Below, piece by piece: positions 10,441 to 20,957 of a stretch of 64,000 nt of DNA. The notes beneath the pieces are model-generated. The model was not told where the DNA came from. It was given only the letters and a program-made list of their open reading frames with translations, and did no database searches. Source of the DNA: Chionoecetes opilio. Its lineage: Eukaryota; Arthropoda; Malacostraca; Decapoda; Majidae. Within the stretch, counting starts at the first letter, position 1. Each line of letters begins with the position of its first letter. The position numbers and the translations under genes are program-made. The DNA lies in NCBI GenBank assembly GCA_016584305.1, contig JACEEZ010015238.1, positions 236,001 through 300,000 of the forward strand, in the 5' to 3' direction.

Positions 10441-10620
10441 GAGGGTTAAGGTTAGGTTTAATGAAAACTTGAAGGTTAGGTAAGGTTAGGTTAGGCTAGG
10501 TATACTTTGTGGGTAAGGTTAAGTTAGGTTTTATTAAAACCTATAAGGTTAGGCTAGGTTAGGTATACTTTCTGGTTAAGGTTAAGGTTAGGTTTAATGA
10601 AAACTTATAAGGTTAGGTTT
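10441..10620 (+). repeat. Telomere-like minisatellite (TTAGG runs with TATACTTTGTGG spacer)
   Basis: Short (TTAGG)n runs alternate with TATACTTTGTGG / GGTTAAGG spacers and a TTTAATGAAAACTTATAAGG variant. It is the same array type found at 17390-17830, 18190-18355, 43715-44225, 44450-44560 and 62415-62500. The unit is irregular, about 28-45 bp. At 10640-10745 a further dispersed unit follows, containing CCGGCCAAGTTTTAGTGCTT; it recurs at 45905-45995 (plus) and at 44760-44860 and 62690-62790 (minus). Confidence 0.8.
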
Positions 10621-11530
10621 GGTATGTTCTATTCTTCCCTGTTATCTGAGACCCTGACTCATTTTTCCCGGCCAAGTTTTAGTGCTTTTTCTGATGGAGA
10701 TAATGTTTTTTTAATGGAAACGGCGACCATACAACTCGATGATGAAATATACAGTATATATATTTTTTTGGAAATTATGAATAATAAGTCCTTCCGGCTT
10801 TGACTGAAATAAACTACCGCACTGTATAGTATGCTTATTGTACTTCACATCTGCAAAGGTTCCAGCATGCACTCAGCCTTGGTTAACCCACACGGCCACT
10901 ATGAAATATGAGGTGCCTCAACAATTCTAAGTCCAGTAAGATCCTCTACCGGGCACTACCTTGGCTATACTAAGCCCTAGTACACCTTTGAGTATAGCTG
11001 GCTAAGTAGTGCCCTGTGTAAGGAACAGGCACAATTTGCATGAATTACTGCATATATGGATACGAAATGCTCTAAATTCGTAACACATCAACCTTTGTGA
11101 TATATTTAAGCATATATATTGCATAATAATCATATAGGGGGATATATTGATGTTTCTAATAAAAACTCAGCGAGTATTGCAACGACAGTGACGTCACGCA
11201 TAGGCTGAGGGTTCAACCGTTCACCCCGGTTCACTTCACTGGCGGCCACGGGCACAAAAGGTTGTGAAGATGGTGACTTGTAGCAGTTTTATTTGGAGTG
11301 TAATAACGAGAAACCAAAGGAACTTTTATTTATGTGTGTGCCACAAACTCATTTTGCAAACCAAAGATTATTGCACTTGCAAACTGTCACTTTGGACTTC
11401 AATAGAAAATGTGTTGTTGTCGATAACTACCACTTACTACGTAGTTAATACGAATCACCCCATCACGTATACTACCATCGGAGCCATATTTGCCAGCCGT
11501 CACGGAGTATGTATCATAACTTCGAAGGTA

Positions 11531-14157
11531 CCGTATTTGCCGGCGCATAAGACGCACCTCCGCATAAGACGCACCCCTATTTTACAAACAGGTTTTTAGA
11601 AAAAATAAAATATTGGTGTTTTTGAAGGGGGGAAAAAAAATCGTAAACTTATAAAAAGTTATTAAATAAAAAGGATTTGTAGGGGAAAGCAAATGATTAT
11701 GAGCACATACAATATTCACAGTGCAATGAATGTGAATGAAAAATTATACTAGTTAAAATGTAAAGGGAATGACAGGGTAATCAAAATCGGTCATAATATA
11801 TTGCAGGATGCCCCCACGAATTGATATTCTAATATTTTGCTACCTATGACATATAGCTTAGATTTAATGTAGTAGGTATGCCTTTGTTGCTTTTCTGCTA
11901 TGTCTTTAGACTGTGGAATATTTGAAATATAGATATTGGTATTATTTTGGCAGTGGGCTTTCAAAAGTCCTAGAACTCTTACCTACATCATCGTGTAGCT
12001 TTCATCATTCTGAGTATTTTGAGCCCCAATTCCTATGGCGCAATTGAATAATAATGGAATTACACGTAGTACCGAAAATCTACAGTTATTTCAGCCAGAA
12101 AGTTAAGCTAGGTTAAATCAGATTAGGTTAGGTTAGAGGTGGGGTTTGTTTTAGTAACAGATGATATAGAGAAAAAACTAATATTACCAATAATATGGCA
12201 GTGTGAAACATAGCAATGTTTGCGGGGCGGACCTGGAGGGGCAGGTTGCCCCCCCTCCCCGCACACACATGTAAACAAACATTGATGTCCAACAAAAACG
12301 AGAGCCAGATTAATTCAAAACACATTAAAACTATTCAGGAAGACTAAGTTTCGGCCTCGAAGTCGGTGGTTGCCCAATAACAAATATTTACGAAGATATT
12401 TAGGTAACACTGTCTGTAAGGTAGCCATCTCTACCTTGTGTTAATGTTGTAATTGTTGAAGGGCACCGTTGTCGGGATTGACGATATTTGCCTTGGTTTA
12501 CACCTATGAATCTATCACAGTCGCGAGGGTTGATTAGTCTTCTTCAGGAAGGTACAGGTGAAGGCTGGTTCACACTTTGAAATCACGGCAGCGTTCCGTC
12601 AGACGTGCCTTGTATTCACACTATTTGTCATGGTTCCGTCATTTTCGGCAGTTCCTGCTCACCCTCTAAGCAGACATATGGTGCCTCAGAGGCAATGGTT
12701 GAAGAAATTTGCATTAATAGCACTTCTGGTAGATGAAGAAGAGGAGTTGAACTCTAAAAGACACTGTTTTGGGTACGGTACATAAAGCCTTGAGAAAATG
12801 ATAATTATCAGCACGGCACAGTCTCATTACGTTAAAATATTCTTCCCCAGAAACCGTTATGTGACAGGACGGTGGTGTATTGGAGCCGTGAAGGCGGCGC
12901 ACCGTTTAGTGTAACACGTCTATTTGTTTGAATGCAAGAAATTCTAACAGATGTGATGAGACGGTGCCGTGTCACCATGATGGTATGGTGTGATTCGGCC
13001 TTGAGGCGGACGATGTGGCGCCGTGATGGGTCTTGGTCTTGGTGCACCGTGTGGAAGACTTTTGTCCTGTCTACATCTACCGTTGCACTCTTTTTACTAG
13101 CACTCTTTCATACAGTTTCCTTATCCGTAGAGGTACAGGGGTGAGGATTGAGGGGTCGAGGTGGTACAAAGATCTATACTGTCTCCTATCCCACCTTGCT
13201 TACCACTGTAGCGGCGCTAACACAAACTCACACACACACACCTGCATCGGCTTAGGCCACCCCCTCTGTCTGGAAACAGGATTAGTGGGTGACCTGACGC
13301 TAACCTGACTTGTCCTCGCCGACACAACTGCAACACCAGCCAGGTAATTCAGTCAGCCACAGGACACACATAGACACACACGCCGCGCACCTCTTATCCC
13401 CGTTGTACAATGACTCGCTGTCAAATAAACTACAAAGTAACGACGCCCTTTCTCCATCCTTGTGTGTATAGACAGACTCCCCAAGATACTACACCTTCCT
13501 CTCACCGCTCACACTAAAAAAAAACTTTAACACACTCTTTGATTCACTATTCCATTTATCAACAATACTCAGTCCAGCGAAAATTCCATCACCATTTTCT
13601 GCCTCCCCTTCTACCATCTCCTTCCAACTGTTGTGTCAACTTGTGTGGCCCGAGTCGAATGCGGGTTAAGGCTACATCTAATATGCGGGATGTTTGTCTT
13701 TTCCATGGGTGCGGGGAGGAGTCTGAGCGGTAATGACCCATGGTGGGTGTGCAGAGGGCGTTGCCGAGTGAAGTATCCCAGGTGAAGCGGCAGACCTGAG
13801 ATATCAAACGTTTTACAATGGAGAGCAGCAGCGGGGTGTGGATGATGTTTACATCTGACACGGCCATCTTGGCAGCAACAATCGCTATCTTAATTGTTGC
13901 CCCAGCTCTTATTTTCTATTAAACTCCAACCTTTTCTTAGTATTATGCATTACTGTTGATAACACAGTTACTAATTTGTGTTCAGTGGACTACTGCTCAA
14001 CACAGATAACTCCAGACCCCTTTAAGTAATACACCACCGGCTGTTCTGCATTCTCTGCCCGACCTCTCATGCGCTAATATGGCCGCATTAGACGCAGGGT
14101 GAACTTTGCATTCCTTTTTAAGGGAAAAAACTGCGTCTTATGCGCCGGCAAATACGG
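11531..14157. mobile_element. TA-flanked TIR element with 26-bp perfect terminal repeats, 2627 bp
   Basis: Both ends begin CCGTATTTGCCGGCGCATAA and are identical in inverted orientation for 26 bp. They are flanked by TA at 11529-11530 and 14158-14159. A sub-terminal repeat of CGCATAAGACGCACC follows the left end. The TA target and this TIR style point to the Tc1/mariner/pogo group. No transposase-like frame was found; the open frames inside (65-110 codons) match nothing. Interior 11990-12210 is a divergent copy of sequence at 46365-46565 and 63345-63480. The rest, including 12400-13900, is unrecognised. It is nested in the element at 10770-15479. Confidence 0.8.
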
Positions 14158-14651
14158 TAAGTTGAAAGGACTATTTACTCATGTATGAAGTGTTTAATGA
14201 TGTGATTATAATGCTAGGGTACATTGAGGCTTTAAATGTATGGTGATACATTTTCTGGGGATTTTCCTTAGATGTTTAGCGATTTCTCCCCAGATTGAAA
14301 GACTTTATTTTCCCTTTACTTTCTCAAGTCTCATCACATTTACGTATGTGATTCGATAGTGAAATTTGGCCTTATTTGAAGTGCTTAGAGGCAAAACACT
14401 ATATGTGACATGTGGTTAGGTGAAGGCAGGGCAGGATTTTTTTAAACAACCTTTACTGTCACGTGGCAGTTAAGAAAGTATATGTAGACAAGAGATTGAT
14501 GCACGACAGTTAACACAACTTACGTAAGGTATGGTTAGGTAAGGTGGTTCTACTGCAGCTTGATACCATACGAGTCACGTAACTATAACCGTTTTCCAAG
14601 ATGTAGATATGACCATTTGCAGTATTTATATCCCTACAACAGCCGTCAAGG

Positions 14652-15097
14652 AGTTATAGTGAGGTTAGGTTAGTAACTTTTAGGGGTTATAGTGAGGTTA
14701 GGTTAGTAACCTTTAGAGGTTATAGTGAGGTTAGGTAACTTTTAGGGGGTTATAATGAGGTTAGGTTAGCAACTTGTAGGGGTTTATAGTGAGGTTAGGT
14801 TAGTTACTTTTAAGGAGTTATAGTGAGGTTAGCTTAGTTTCTTTTAAGGGGTTATAGTGAGGTTAGGTTAGTTACATTTAAGGGGTTATAGTGAGGTGAG
14901 GTTAGGTTAGTTACATTTAAGGGGTTATAGTGAGGTTAGGTTAGTTACTTTTAAGGGGTTATAGTGAGGTTAGGTTAGTTACTTTTAAGGGGTTATAGTG
15001 AGGTTAGCTTAGTTTCTTTTAAGGGGTTATAGTGAGGTTAGGTTAGTAATATTGCGGGGGCTATAGTGAGGTTAGATTAGCAACCCTTAGGGGGTCC
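14652..15097 (+). repeat. Tandem array of ~35-bp unit containing GGTTAGGTTAG
   Basis: About 13 head-to-tail units of the form GTTATAGTGAGGTTAGGTTA plus GTTACTTTTAAGGG, 33-37 bp each, with point variants and one shortened unit. The unit contains two TTAGG telomere-type pentamers, but the period is much longer than that of a telomere. The same unit recurs at 17089-17315 and 17904-17960. Confidence 0.85.
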
Positions 15098-15479
15098 ATG
15101 TGGGGTGCAGCCCACTCTGGCTAGGAAGGTTATGTTTTTCTTTGAGTTCCTATGAGCAGCAAGCATGGTGGCCTTATGGAAAACTTGTGTTTTTGGATAG
15201 GGAAGGCAGACACGACTCATTTATTGCTCTCCCAAAATTGTCCAAATCTATACATATATTAATTAAGGAAAATTCCCTAACACTTGATATCTAGGGAAAT
15301 CCCTAATTTAGGGAATTTCCCTAGATTTTTGCATATGGTGACATTGATGATTTTTTGGGGAGCTATAAATCAGTTATATTTGCTTCCCCCACCCAAAAAC
15401 CCCAGTTTCCCGCCAGTTCCCCAGGCTTGTTGGCTATAGGGGGGGGGGAAGAAAAAGATAGGACTTCTTCAGAATTACC

Positions 15480-16405
15480 TCGTCGGCTGCCCCATTTTTT
15501 CATATCGGCGAGTGTTCGCATTTTCGGCGACAGTTCCAGTTCTTTATCTTGATATTACCGTACCCAGTAATTTCCAGTTTGACACCAAATTTCACTTTGG
15601 TGGACGAAACTATTTTGGTAATAATGGACGATGGCTTCGCGGTCATTTTCAGACACACACTTATTTTTCCTGGTCAAAAATATGTGCTTATTTTAATGGA
15701 GATTAGTTTTTTTTTCCGGGAAACCCATAGTTTAAAAAAAAAACCTTACAATTCATCACCGAATTTTATGGTCGCCTTTTCCCATTAACCCCTTGAGACC
15801 CAAAACATAATTTCCATTGTAATAGACTACCATTAGACGATTTTTAATGAATTTAAGCAATGTATTATAGATAAGACCTTTTTAATACGCTGTCCACTAC
15901 CTTATTTGGTATATTAAGTTATTTTCTTCATTTTTTGGCTAACAACAGGCAATTTTATATAGCAAAGGAAAGATCGGGAGTGAAGGGGTTAAAAACACTC
16001 CAGTGGGGGGGCCTCCAGACGGGGAGGGTGTGCCTGTAAATGGGCTCTGTATGTACTTCAATACTTCTTCAATATGTATACAATTTTGGAATTTTTTTTA
16101 GTGTTTTCCCGGGCTCCCCCCCCTCCCCCAAAACAAGCTTTAGGACCTGGGGAATGCAGGATATTTGGGGGGGTACAAAATAGCGTCGCAAAACCACACA
16201 GTTTTGGAGTTCGGGTTGTTGTATAAATTCCCTATATCTAGGGAAAATGGATTGGATTTCTTCTAAGTCCAGAGACGTGTGAACCTGACGATCCTCACAA
16301 ACAGAATGATGACCAGAGTGTCGAGAGAGATTATACAGTATGTATAAACTACTGTGCATCATCTTCAGTGGCAAATACAAATCAGTAGTGATGCTAAAAA
16401 TTCGT
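15480..16405. other. No gene seen; dispersed motif copy
   Basis: At 15625-15690 a diverged copy of the motif ATGGACGA..TTCGCGGTC..TTTTCAGA occurs, followed by TAATGGAGAT. At 16115-16165 a fragment with AAAACAAGCTTTAGGACCTG resembles the right terminus of the telomere-array elements and the sequence at 40270-40330. No coding signal was found. Confidence 0.45.
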
Positions 16406-17088
16406 GGTAATACTTGGAAGTCATCCTTTCCCGGGTTTGACTGAAAAGAACTACCGCACTGTATTGTATGTTATTGTACTTCACATCTGTAAAGGTTCCA
16501 GTGTGCGCTCGGCCTTGGTTTAAACCCCCACGGCCGCTATGAAATATGAGGTGCCTCAAAAAATTCTAAGTCCAGTCAAATCCACTCCCGAGCACTCCTA
16601 GCTAGACTGAGCCCCAGTACACCCTTGACTACAGCTAGATAAGTAGTCCCTGTGTAAGGAACACGTAGTTTGCATGAATTATTGCATATATGGATATGAA
16701 ATGCTCTAATAACCTTTCTGATATATTCAAGCATATATATTGCATAATAATCATATAGGGGAATATATTGGTTTCTAATAAATACTCAGCGAGTATTTAT
16801 TAGTGACGAGTGACATCACGTATGGCGGAGGGTTCAACTGTTCACCTCGGTTCACTTCACTCACTGGCGGTCACGGGCACAGAAAGTTGTGGTGATGGTG
16901 ACTTGTAGCTACGTACTGCAGTTTTATTAGGAGTGTAATAACGAGAAACAAAGGACTTTGTGTGTGCGCCACAAACTTACCCAAACTCATTTTGTAAACG
17001 AAAGGTATTGCACTTGATAAACCTGCCACATTGGACTTTAATAGAAAATCAGTAGAAAATAGTTGTTTGTCGATAACTACCACTTAAT

Positions 17089-17315
17089 TATAGTTATAGT
17101 AAGGGTTATAGTAAGGTTATGTTAGTTACTTTTAGAGGGTTATAGTGGTTAAGTTAGTAACTTTTAAGGGGTTATAGTTAGTAGGTTAGTTACTTTTAAG
17201 GGGTTATAGTTAGGTTAGGTTAGTTACTTTAAAGGGGGTTATAGTGAGGTTAAGTTAGTTACTTTTAGAGGGTTATAGTGAAGTTAAGTTAGTAACTTTT
17301 AGGGGGTTATAGTGG
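17089..17315 (+). repeat. ~35-bp GGTTAGG array, second copy
   Basis: About six units of the same type as 14652-15097 (GGGGTTATAGTTAGGTTAGG with TTACTTTTAA). The array resumes at 17904 after the nested element, ending in GGGGGTCCATGGGGGGCACA near 17965, which matches 15090-15110 in copy 1. Confidence 0.8.
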
Positions 17316-17317
17316 TA

Positions 17318-17901
17318 TCCGTTGATTCAGGCCGCCAGTTGAAACAGGCGCCTATAGTAGCATGCATACCAGCAGACTGTATACTTTGTGGTTAAGGTTA
17401 GGTTAGGTTCGGTTAGGTATACTTTGTGGTTATGGTTAGGTTAGGTTCGGTTAGGTATACTTTGTGGTTAAGGTTAAGTTAGGTATACTTTGTGGTTAAG
17501 GTTTGGTTAGGTTAGGTATACTTTGTGGTTAAGGTTAGGTTAGGTATACTTTGTGGTTAGGTTAAGGTTAGGTATACTTTGTGGTTAAGGTTAAGGTTAG
17601 GTTAGGTTAGTATACTTTGTGGTTAAGGTTAGGTTAGGTATACTTTGTGGTTAAGGTTAGGTTAGGTATACTTTGTGTTAAGGTTAGGTTAGGTTAGGTA
17701 TACTTTGTGGTTAAGGTTAAGGTTAGGTTAGGTATACTTTGTGGTTAAGGTTAGGTTAGGTTAGGTATACTTTGTGGTTAAGGTTAGGTTAGGTTAGGTA
17801 TACTTTGTGGTTAAGGTTAGGTTAGATTTCATTAAAACCTATAAGGTTATACATAATGCATGCTTGGTATGCATTTAATATAGGCGGGCCTGATTCAACT
17901 G
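17318..17901 (+). mobile_element. TA-flanked element whose core is a telomere-like minisatellite, 584 bp
   Basis: The left end TCCGTTGATTCAGGC and the complement of the right end CAGTTGAATCAGGC are imperfect terminal inverted repeats. They are flanked by TA (17316-17317 and 17902-17903). A second inverted pair with GCATGCATACC (about 17370) lies just inside. The core at 17385-17835 consists of about 14 units of TATACTTTGTGGTTAAGG plus one to three TTAGG pentamers. Outside the TA sites the ~35-bp array continues on both sides, showing insertion into that array. There is no coding capacity. Terminal repeats and target size differ from those of the surrounding element. Confidence 0.75.
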
Positions 17902-18028
17902 TATTCGTTATAGTGAGGTTAAGTTAGTAACTTTTAGGGGGTTATAGTGAGGTTAGATTAGCAACCCTTAGGGGGTCCATGGGGGGCACAGCCCCTTCTG
18001 GCTAGAAAGGTTAGGTTTTTCTTTGACC

Positions 18029-18508
18029 GGTAAACCTTTGGAAGAAGTCCTTCACCCAATCTTTTTCTTCTTCCCCCTATAGCCAACAAGCCTGGGGAAC
18101 TGGCAGGAATACGGGGTTTTGGGTGGGGGAAGCAAATATAAGTGATTTATGGCTCCCAAAAAATCATCAAAGTCACTATATGTAAAAATCTAACCTAACC
18201 TAACCTTAACCACAAAGTATACCTAACCGAACCTAACCTAACCTTAACCACAAAGTATACCTAACCTAACCTAACCTTAAACCACAAAGTATACCTAGCC
18301 TAGCCTAACCTAACCTTAACCACAAAGTATACCTAACCTAACCTAACCTAACTGGACTTAGAATTTTTTGAGGCACCTCATATTTCATAGCGGCCGTGTG
18401 GGTTAACCAAGGCTGAGAACCTTTACAGATGTGAAGTAAACAAGCATACAATACAGTGCGGTAGTTCATTTCAGTCAAAGCCGGAAGGATGAGTTCCAAA
18501 GTATTTCC
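18029..18508 (-). mobile_element. Short telomere-array module (minus orientation), nested
   Basis: Begins GGTAAACCTTTGGAAGAAGT and ends with the complement of GGAAATACTTTGGAACTC. Both conserved termini of the GG-ended family are present in reverse order relative to the surrounding element. The core at 18190-18355 is CCTAA-rich, the complement of the TATACTTTGTGG/TTAGG array. It lies inside the right terminus of the element at 16406-18625, whose remaining part resumes at 18509. No clear 8-bp target duplication is visible and some flanking sequence appears lost relative to copy 1. Confidence 0.65.
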
Positions 18509-18625
18509 TCACTTATATTTGCTTCCCCACCCAAAAACCCCGTATTCCCGCCAGTTCCCCAGGCTTGTTGGCTATAGGGGGAAGAAAAAAAAGATAGGGG
18601 TGAAGGACTTCTTCAAAGTTTTACC

Positions 18626-20783
18626 AAATTCGTTATATGGCGGCTGGCGAAATTAGTGCAGGTGGCGACTATAGTATTATCTACGGTAATATTACCCTAA
18701 ATAGGTACTGTACAATATACTGAGCCGAAATTAATAGAGAATAAGTAAGCTGTCAGGCCTGTTGAGTCCGCCAGCTCATGCGGAATATTAACCACAATTG
18801 TTTCGTCTTGAAAATAGCGGAGTGAACTAATCCGAAAAATTTACCCTATTAACACCATTAAGACAACTCCTGGATAAGGGTGACAGTTTATCCATCATAC
18901 TTCATGGATTGACTAGGTAACGCCCTTACATCACCCTTCACGCATACCCTTGGCAGCCTCTCCTACGCCCACTACACCCTAGGCTAGGCATAGGTAGGCT
19001 TACCATGGTAGCAGCAGCAGTGGAATCAGCAGGTGAGTAAACAGTCACATGAAGGTGTAGAGGCGAAGTGTTGTTATGGTGCTGGCCGCCTCCCCCTTAG
19101 ACTGCCCCGCCCTCCCCGCAAACACCTGATCCTCTTTACGAATACTTTAAATAGAATTAAATTCCTTTCGTCTATAATACTGTATTTACAGGGATCCAGC
19201 TCTGTATAGATTCACTTATATATTATCCAGCTCGATTCTTTTGGTTTTTGATACCACTATGTATCTCATGACGTTTTCTTGTAATATTTTTACCTTATGC
19301 AGAGCAATACTTCCACAGAGAGCTTCACAGAGAGGTGTCACTCCGGCCGCGCCATTTTGGATTTTGAACAGGTGGCGCCGCAATGCGGATGGTGCAATCC
19401 GTCAAAAGTTCACAATGCTTAGGCGTATTTTGTGCGTCCCTTGGAAGTAAAATTATACTTATTAAGCTCCGCCACTGCTTGCCATCACAAAATACGATTG
19501 TAGCGCTGCCAGACGCTTCTACAGACGGAGCCGAAGGAAAATGTATCGTACATTCACTGGGAGAGCCAGACAGACCTCGCTCTCACAACCTTAAAAAAAT
19601 TACCCAACTGTAATTCGAAGACGTACGGAATCATGGTACACCCATTTTTGCCATCATGGAAGACAACAACAATTTTCATTTACATATATATCACTTTTCC
19701 TCTTCGCTTTTCTCCTTTTCCCCTTCCCTTTCCTTTCTTTTTCCATTTCTTCCTTCCTTTCTCTTCCCTTTTTTTTCTCTTCTCCTCTTTTCTCTTTTCT
19801 GCTCCTGCCTCAAATCTCCAGGCGTTCGCCCTTTTCGGCAGACCGCTATAGGTTAGGTTAGGTTAGAAAAACGTTAGGTTAGGTTAGGTTAGGTAAGAGT
19901 TTCGTTAACTTCCGTCAGGGTAACTTTGTGTGGGAATCACAATGAGGTTATTTTCAAGAAAATCCTGTGGTTAGTTTCGGAGCTACAGCATGCGTAGAGG
20001 GCCGCCATGCCGAAATCGGCGAACGCATGAGGAACCCTGAGAGCACCTCAGAGCACACTCACCTCGCCTCTTGGAGGACTGTGGAGGTGTTTTGTATATC
20101 CATTATGTACATTTTTTGGGTGACATTCCTGTGTAAGTTATGACAAATGTACCAGTTCATTGCATTTTTAAAGTAATTATAACTATCACTAAAGAGACTG
20201 TTTATTATATTAGTGTATTATGGCCAAATTACAAGTTTTATCGTGCTAGCCACAAGTCTTAACAAGGGTTCGGAGCATTGAAAGATTGGAGGGAGTGGAC
20301 AAATTTTTCCCAGATGTCGCTGGAGAATATTAATATTTGTGACATCATTAATGTTGAGTTGTTGTATATATCCGATCAACGTGTTGAACCTACTCCTAAT
20401 TAAATACAGTATCCTTTGCATGTCGTGCGCAGTAAGAAAGTTGAATTTGGGTGAGAATTAAAGGAAAAGAGAAGCATTTACGGGAGGAGTTCTGATAAGA
20501 TTTTCTCATGCGTGCGATCTGATTGGCCAGGCTCTTGAAACCCCCACCCACAAGCCACAACTGTATATTTTTCCGGGAAAAGAGTAAAATTGGGTGGGGG
20601 AGTGTTTGCTCAGTTTTTGTCACGCAAAAAGTAGAAAATAGGGGGGGGAGCTTAAAAAAGATAATTCACTTTGTATGTAGTACAAAATACCCCTCTTATT
20701 CTTTCTGTGACGGGTGTTGTCCCTTTTTAAAATCCCCCAAAACGCAAAATATGTAGTTTTAGTTTAAAATAATGAACTGAAGT
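18626..20783. other. No gene seen; pyrimidine tract and short TTAGG run
   Basis: A T/C-rich stretch occupies 19690-19800. Two short (TTAGG)n runs, three and five pentamers, are at 19851-19894. From about 20590 to 20783 the sequence resembles 25858-25997 (CCCCAAAACGCAAAATATGT versus CCCCAAGAACGCAAATATAT), a diverged repeat that hosts the next two insertions. No convincing coding sequence. Confidence 0.5.
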
Positions 20784-20957
20784 TGTGGGGGGGTGTGGAA
20801 ACCCCCCTACCTTCCCGCCAATCCGGCCCCCAGGCGGGGAGTTGGGACTCCGGCGAGGGGAGTGACCAGGGGTTTCCCGCAGTCTCTGTAACTAGAGGTT
20901 TAAATCTCCAAAAAAAATCACGCCGCGCCCCCAGCCCTTTTGGTTCCAACCCCAACA
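20784..20957 (+). repeat. 5' LTR of the gypsy element
   Basis: 174 bp, TGTGGGGGGGTGTGG to CCAACCCCAACA. It is clearly similar to the 3' LTR but has many small differences, indicating an old insertion. Confidence 0.85.

Larger units (their letters stand above)
10770..15479 (+). mobile_element. GG-ended telomere-array element, copy 1, with nested insertion
   Basis: The left terminus (10770-10940) and about 500 bp of adjacent sequence to 11437 are collinear with 16406-17086. The right terminus (about 15345-15479), with CCCCAGGCTTGTTGGCTATA, matches the right terminus of the second copy at 18509-18625. Between them lie a 2.63 kb TA-flanked insertion (11531-14157) and the intrinsic ~35-bp GGTTAGG array (14652-15097). 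The left terminal repeat is eroded (GGAAATTATG in place of GGTAATACTT) and no matching target duplication is visible. Identity therefore rests on parallel architecture with the copy at 16406-18625. No transposase seen. The interior 14160-14650 and 15100-15340 holds nothing else recognisable. Confidence 0.6.
16406..18625 (+). mobile_element. GG-ended telomere-array element, copy 2, with perfect 8-bp target duplication
   Basis: The left end GGTAATACTTGGAAG (16406) and the complement of the right end GGTAAAACTTTGAAGAAG (18625) are imperfect terminal inverted repeats. They are flanked on both sides by the identical octamer AAATTCGT (16398-16405 and 18626-18633). In order the element contains a conserved ~170-bp left terminus, about 500 bp also present in copy 1, the ~35-bp GGTTAGG array (17089-17315), a nested TA-flanked element (17318-17901), the rest of the array, a nested short element of the same family in reverse (18029-18508), and the conserved right terminus. 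GG-starting ends with 8-bp duplications fit the Merlin superfamily (8-9 bp, GG termini), but hAT also makes 8-bp duplications. No transposase is encoded. Confidence 0.8.

Noticed and set aside
12540..13050. Element bounded by GGTTCACACTTTG-like sequence
   Set aside because: A related motif (ATGGTATGGTGTGATTCGGC) occurs near 12980, but no convincing inverted termini or flanking duplication could be established.
14652..15097. CRISPR-like array
   Set aside because: Units are contiguous near-identical tandem repeats without distinct spacers, in a eukaryotic transposon context.
17385..17830. Possible true telomere
   Set aside because: TTAGG pentamers occur in runs of only one to four separated by constant spacers, bounded by terminal inverted repeats and TA sites; this is an internal satellite, not a chromosome end.
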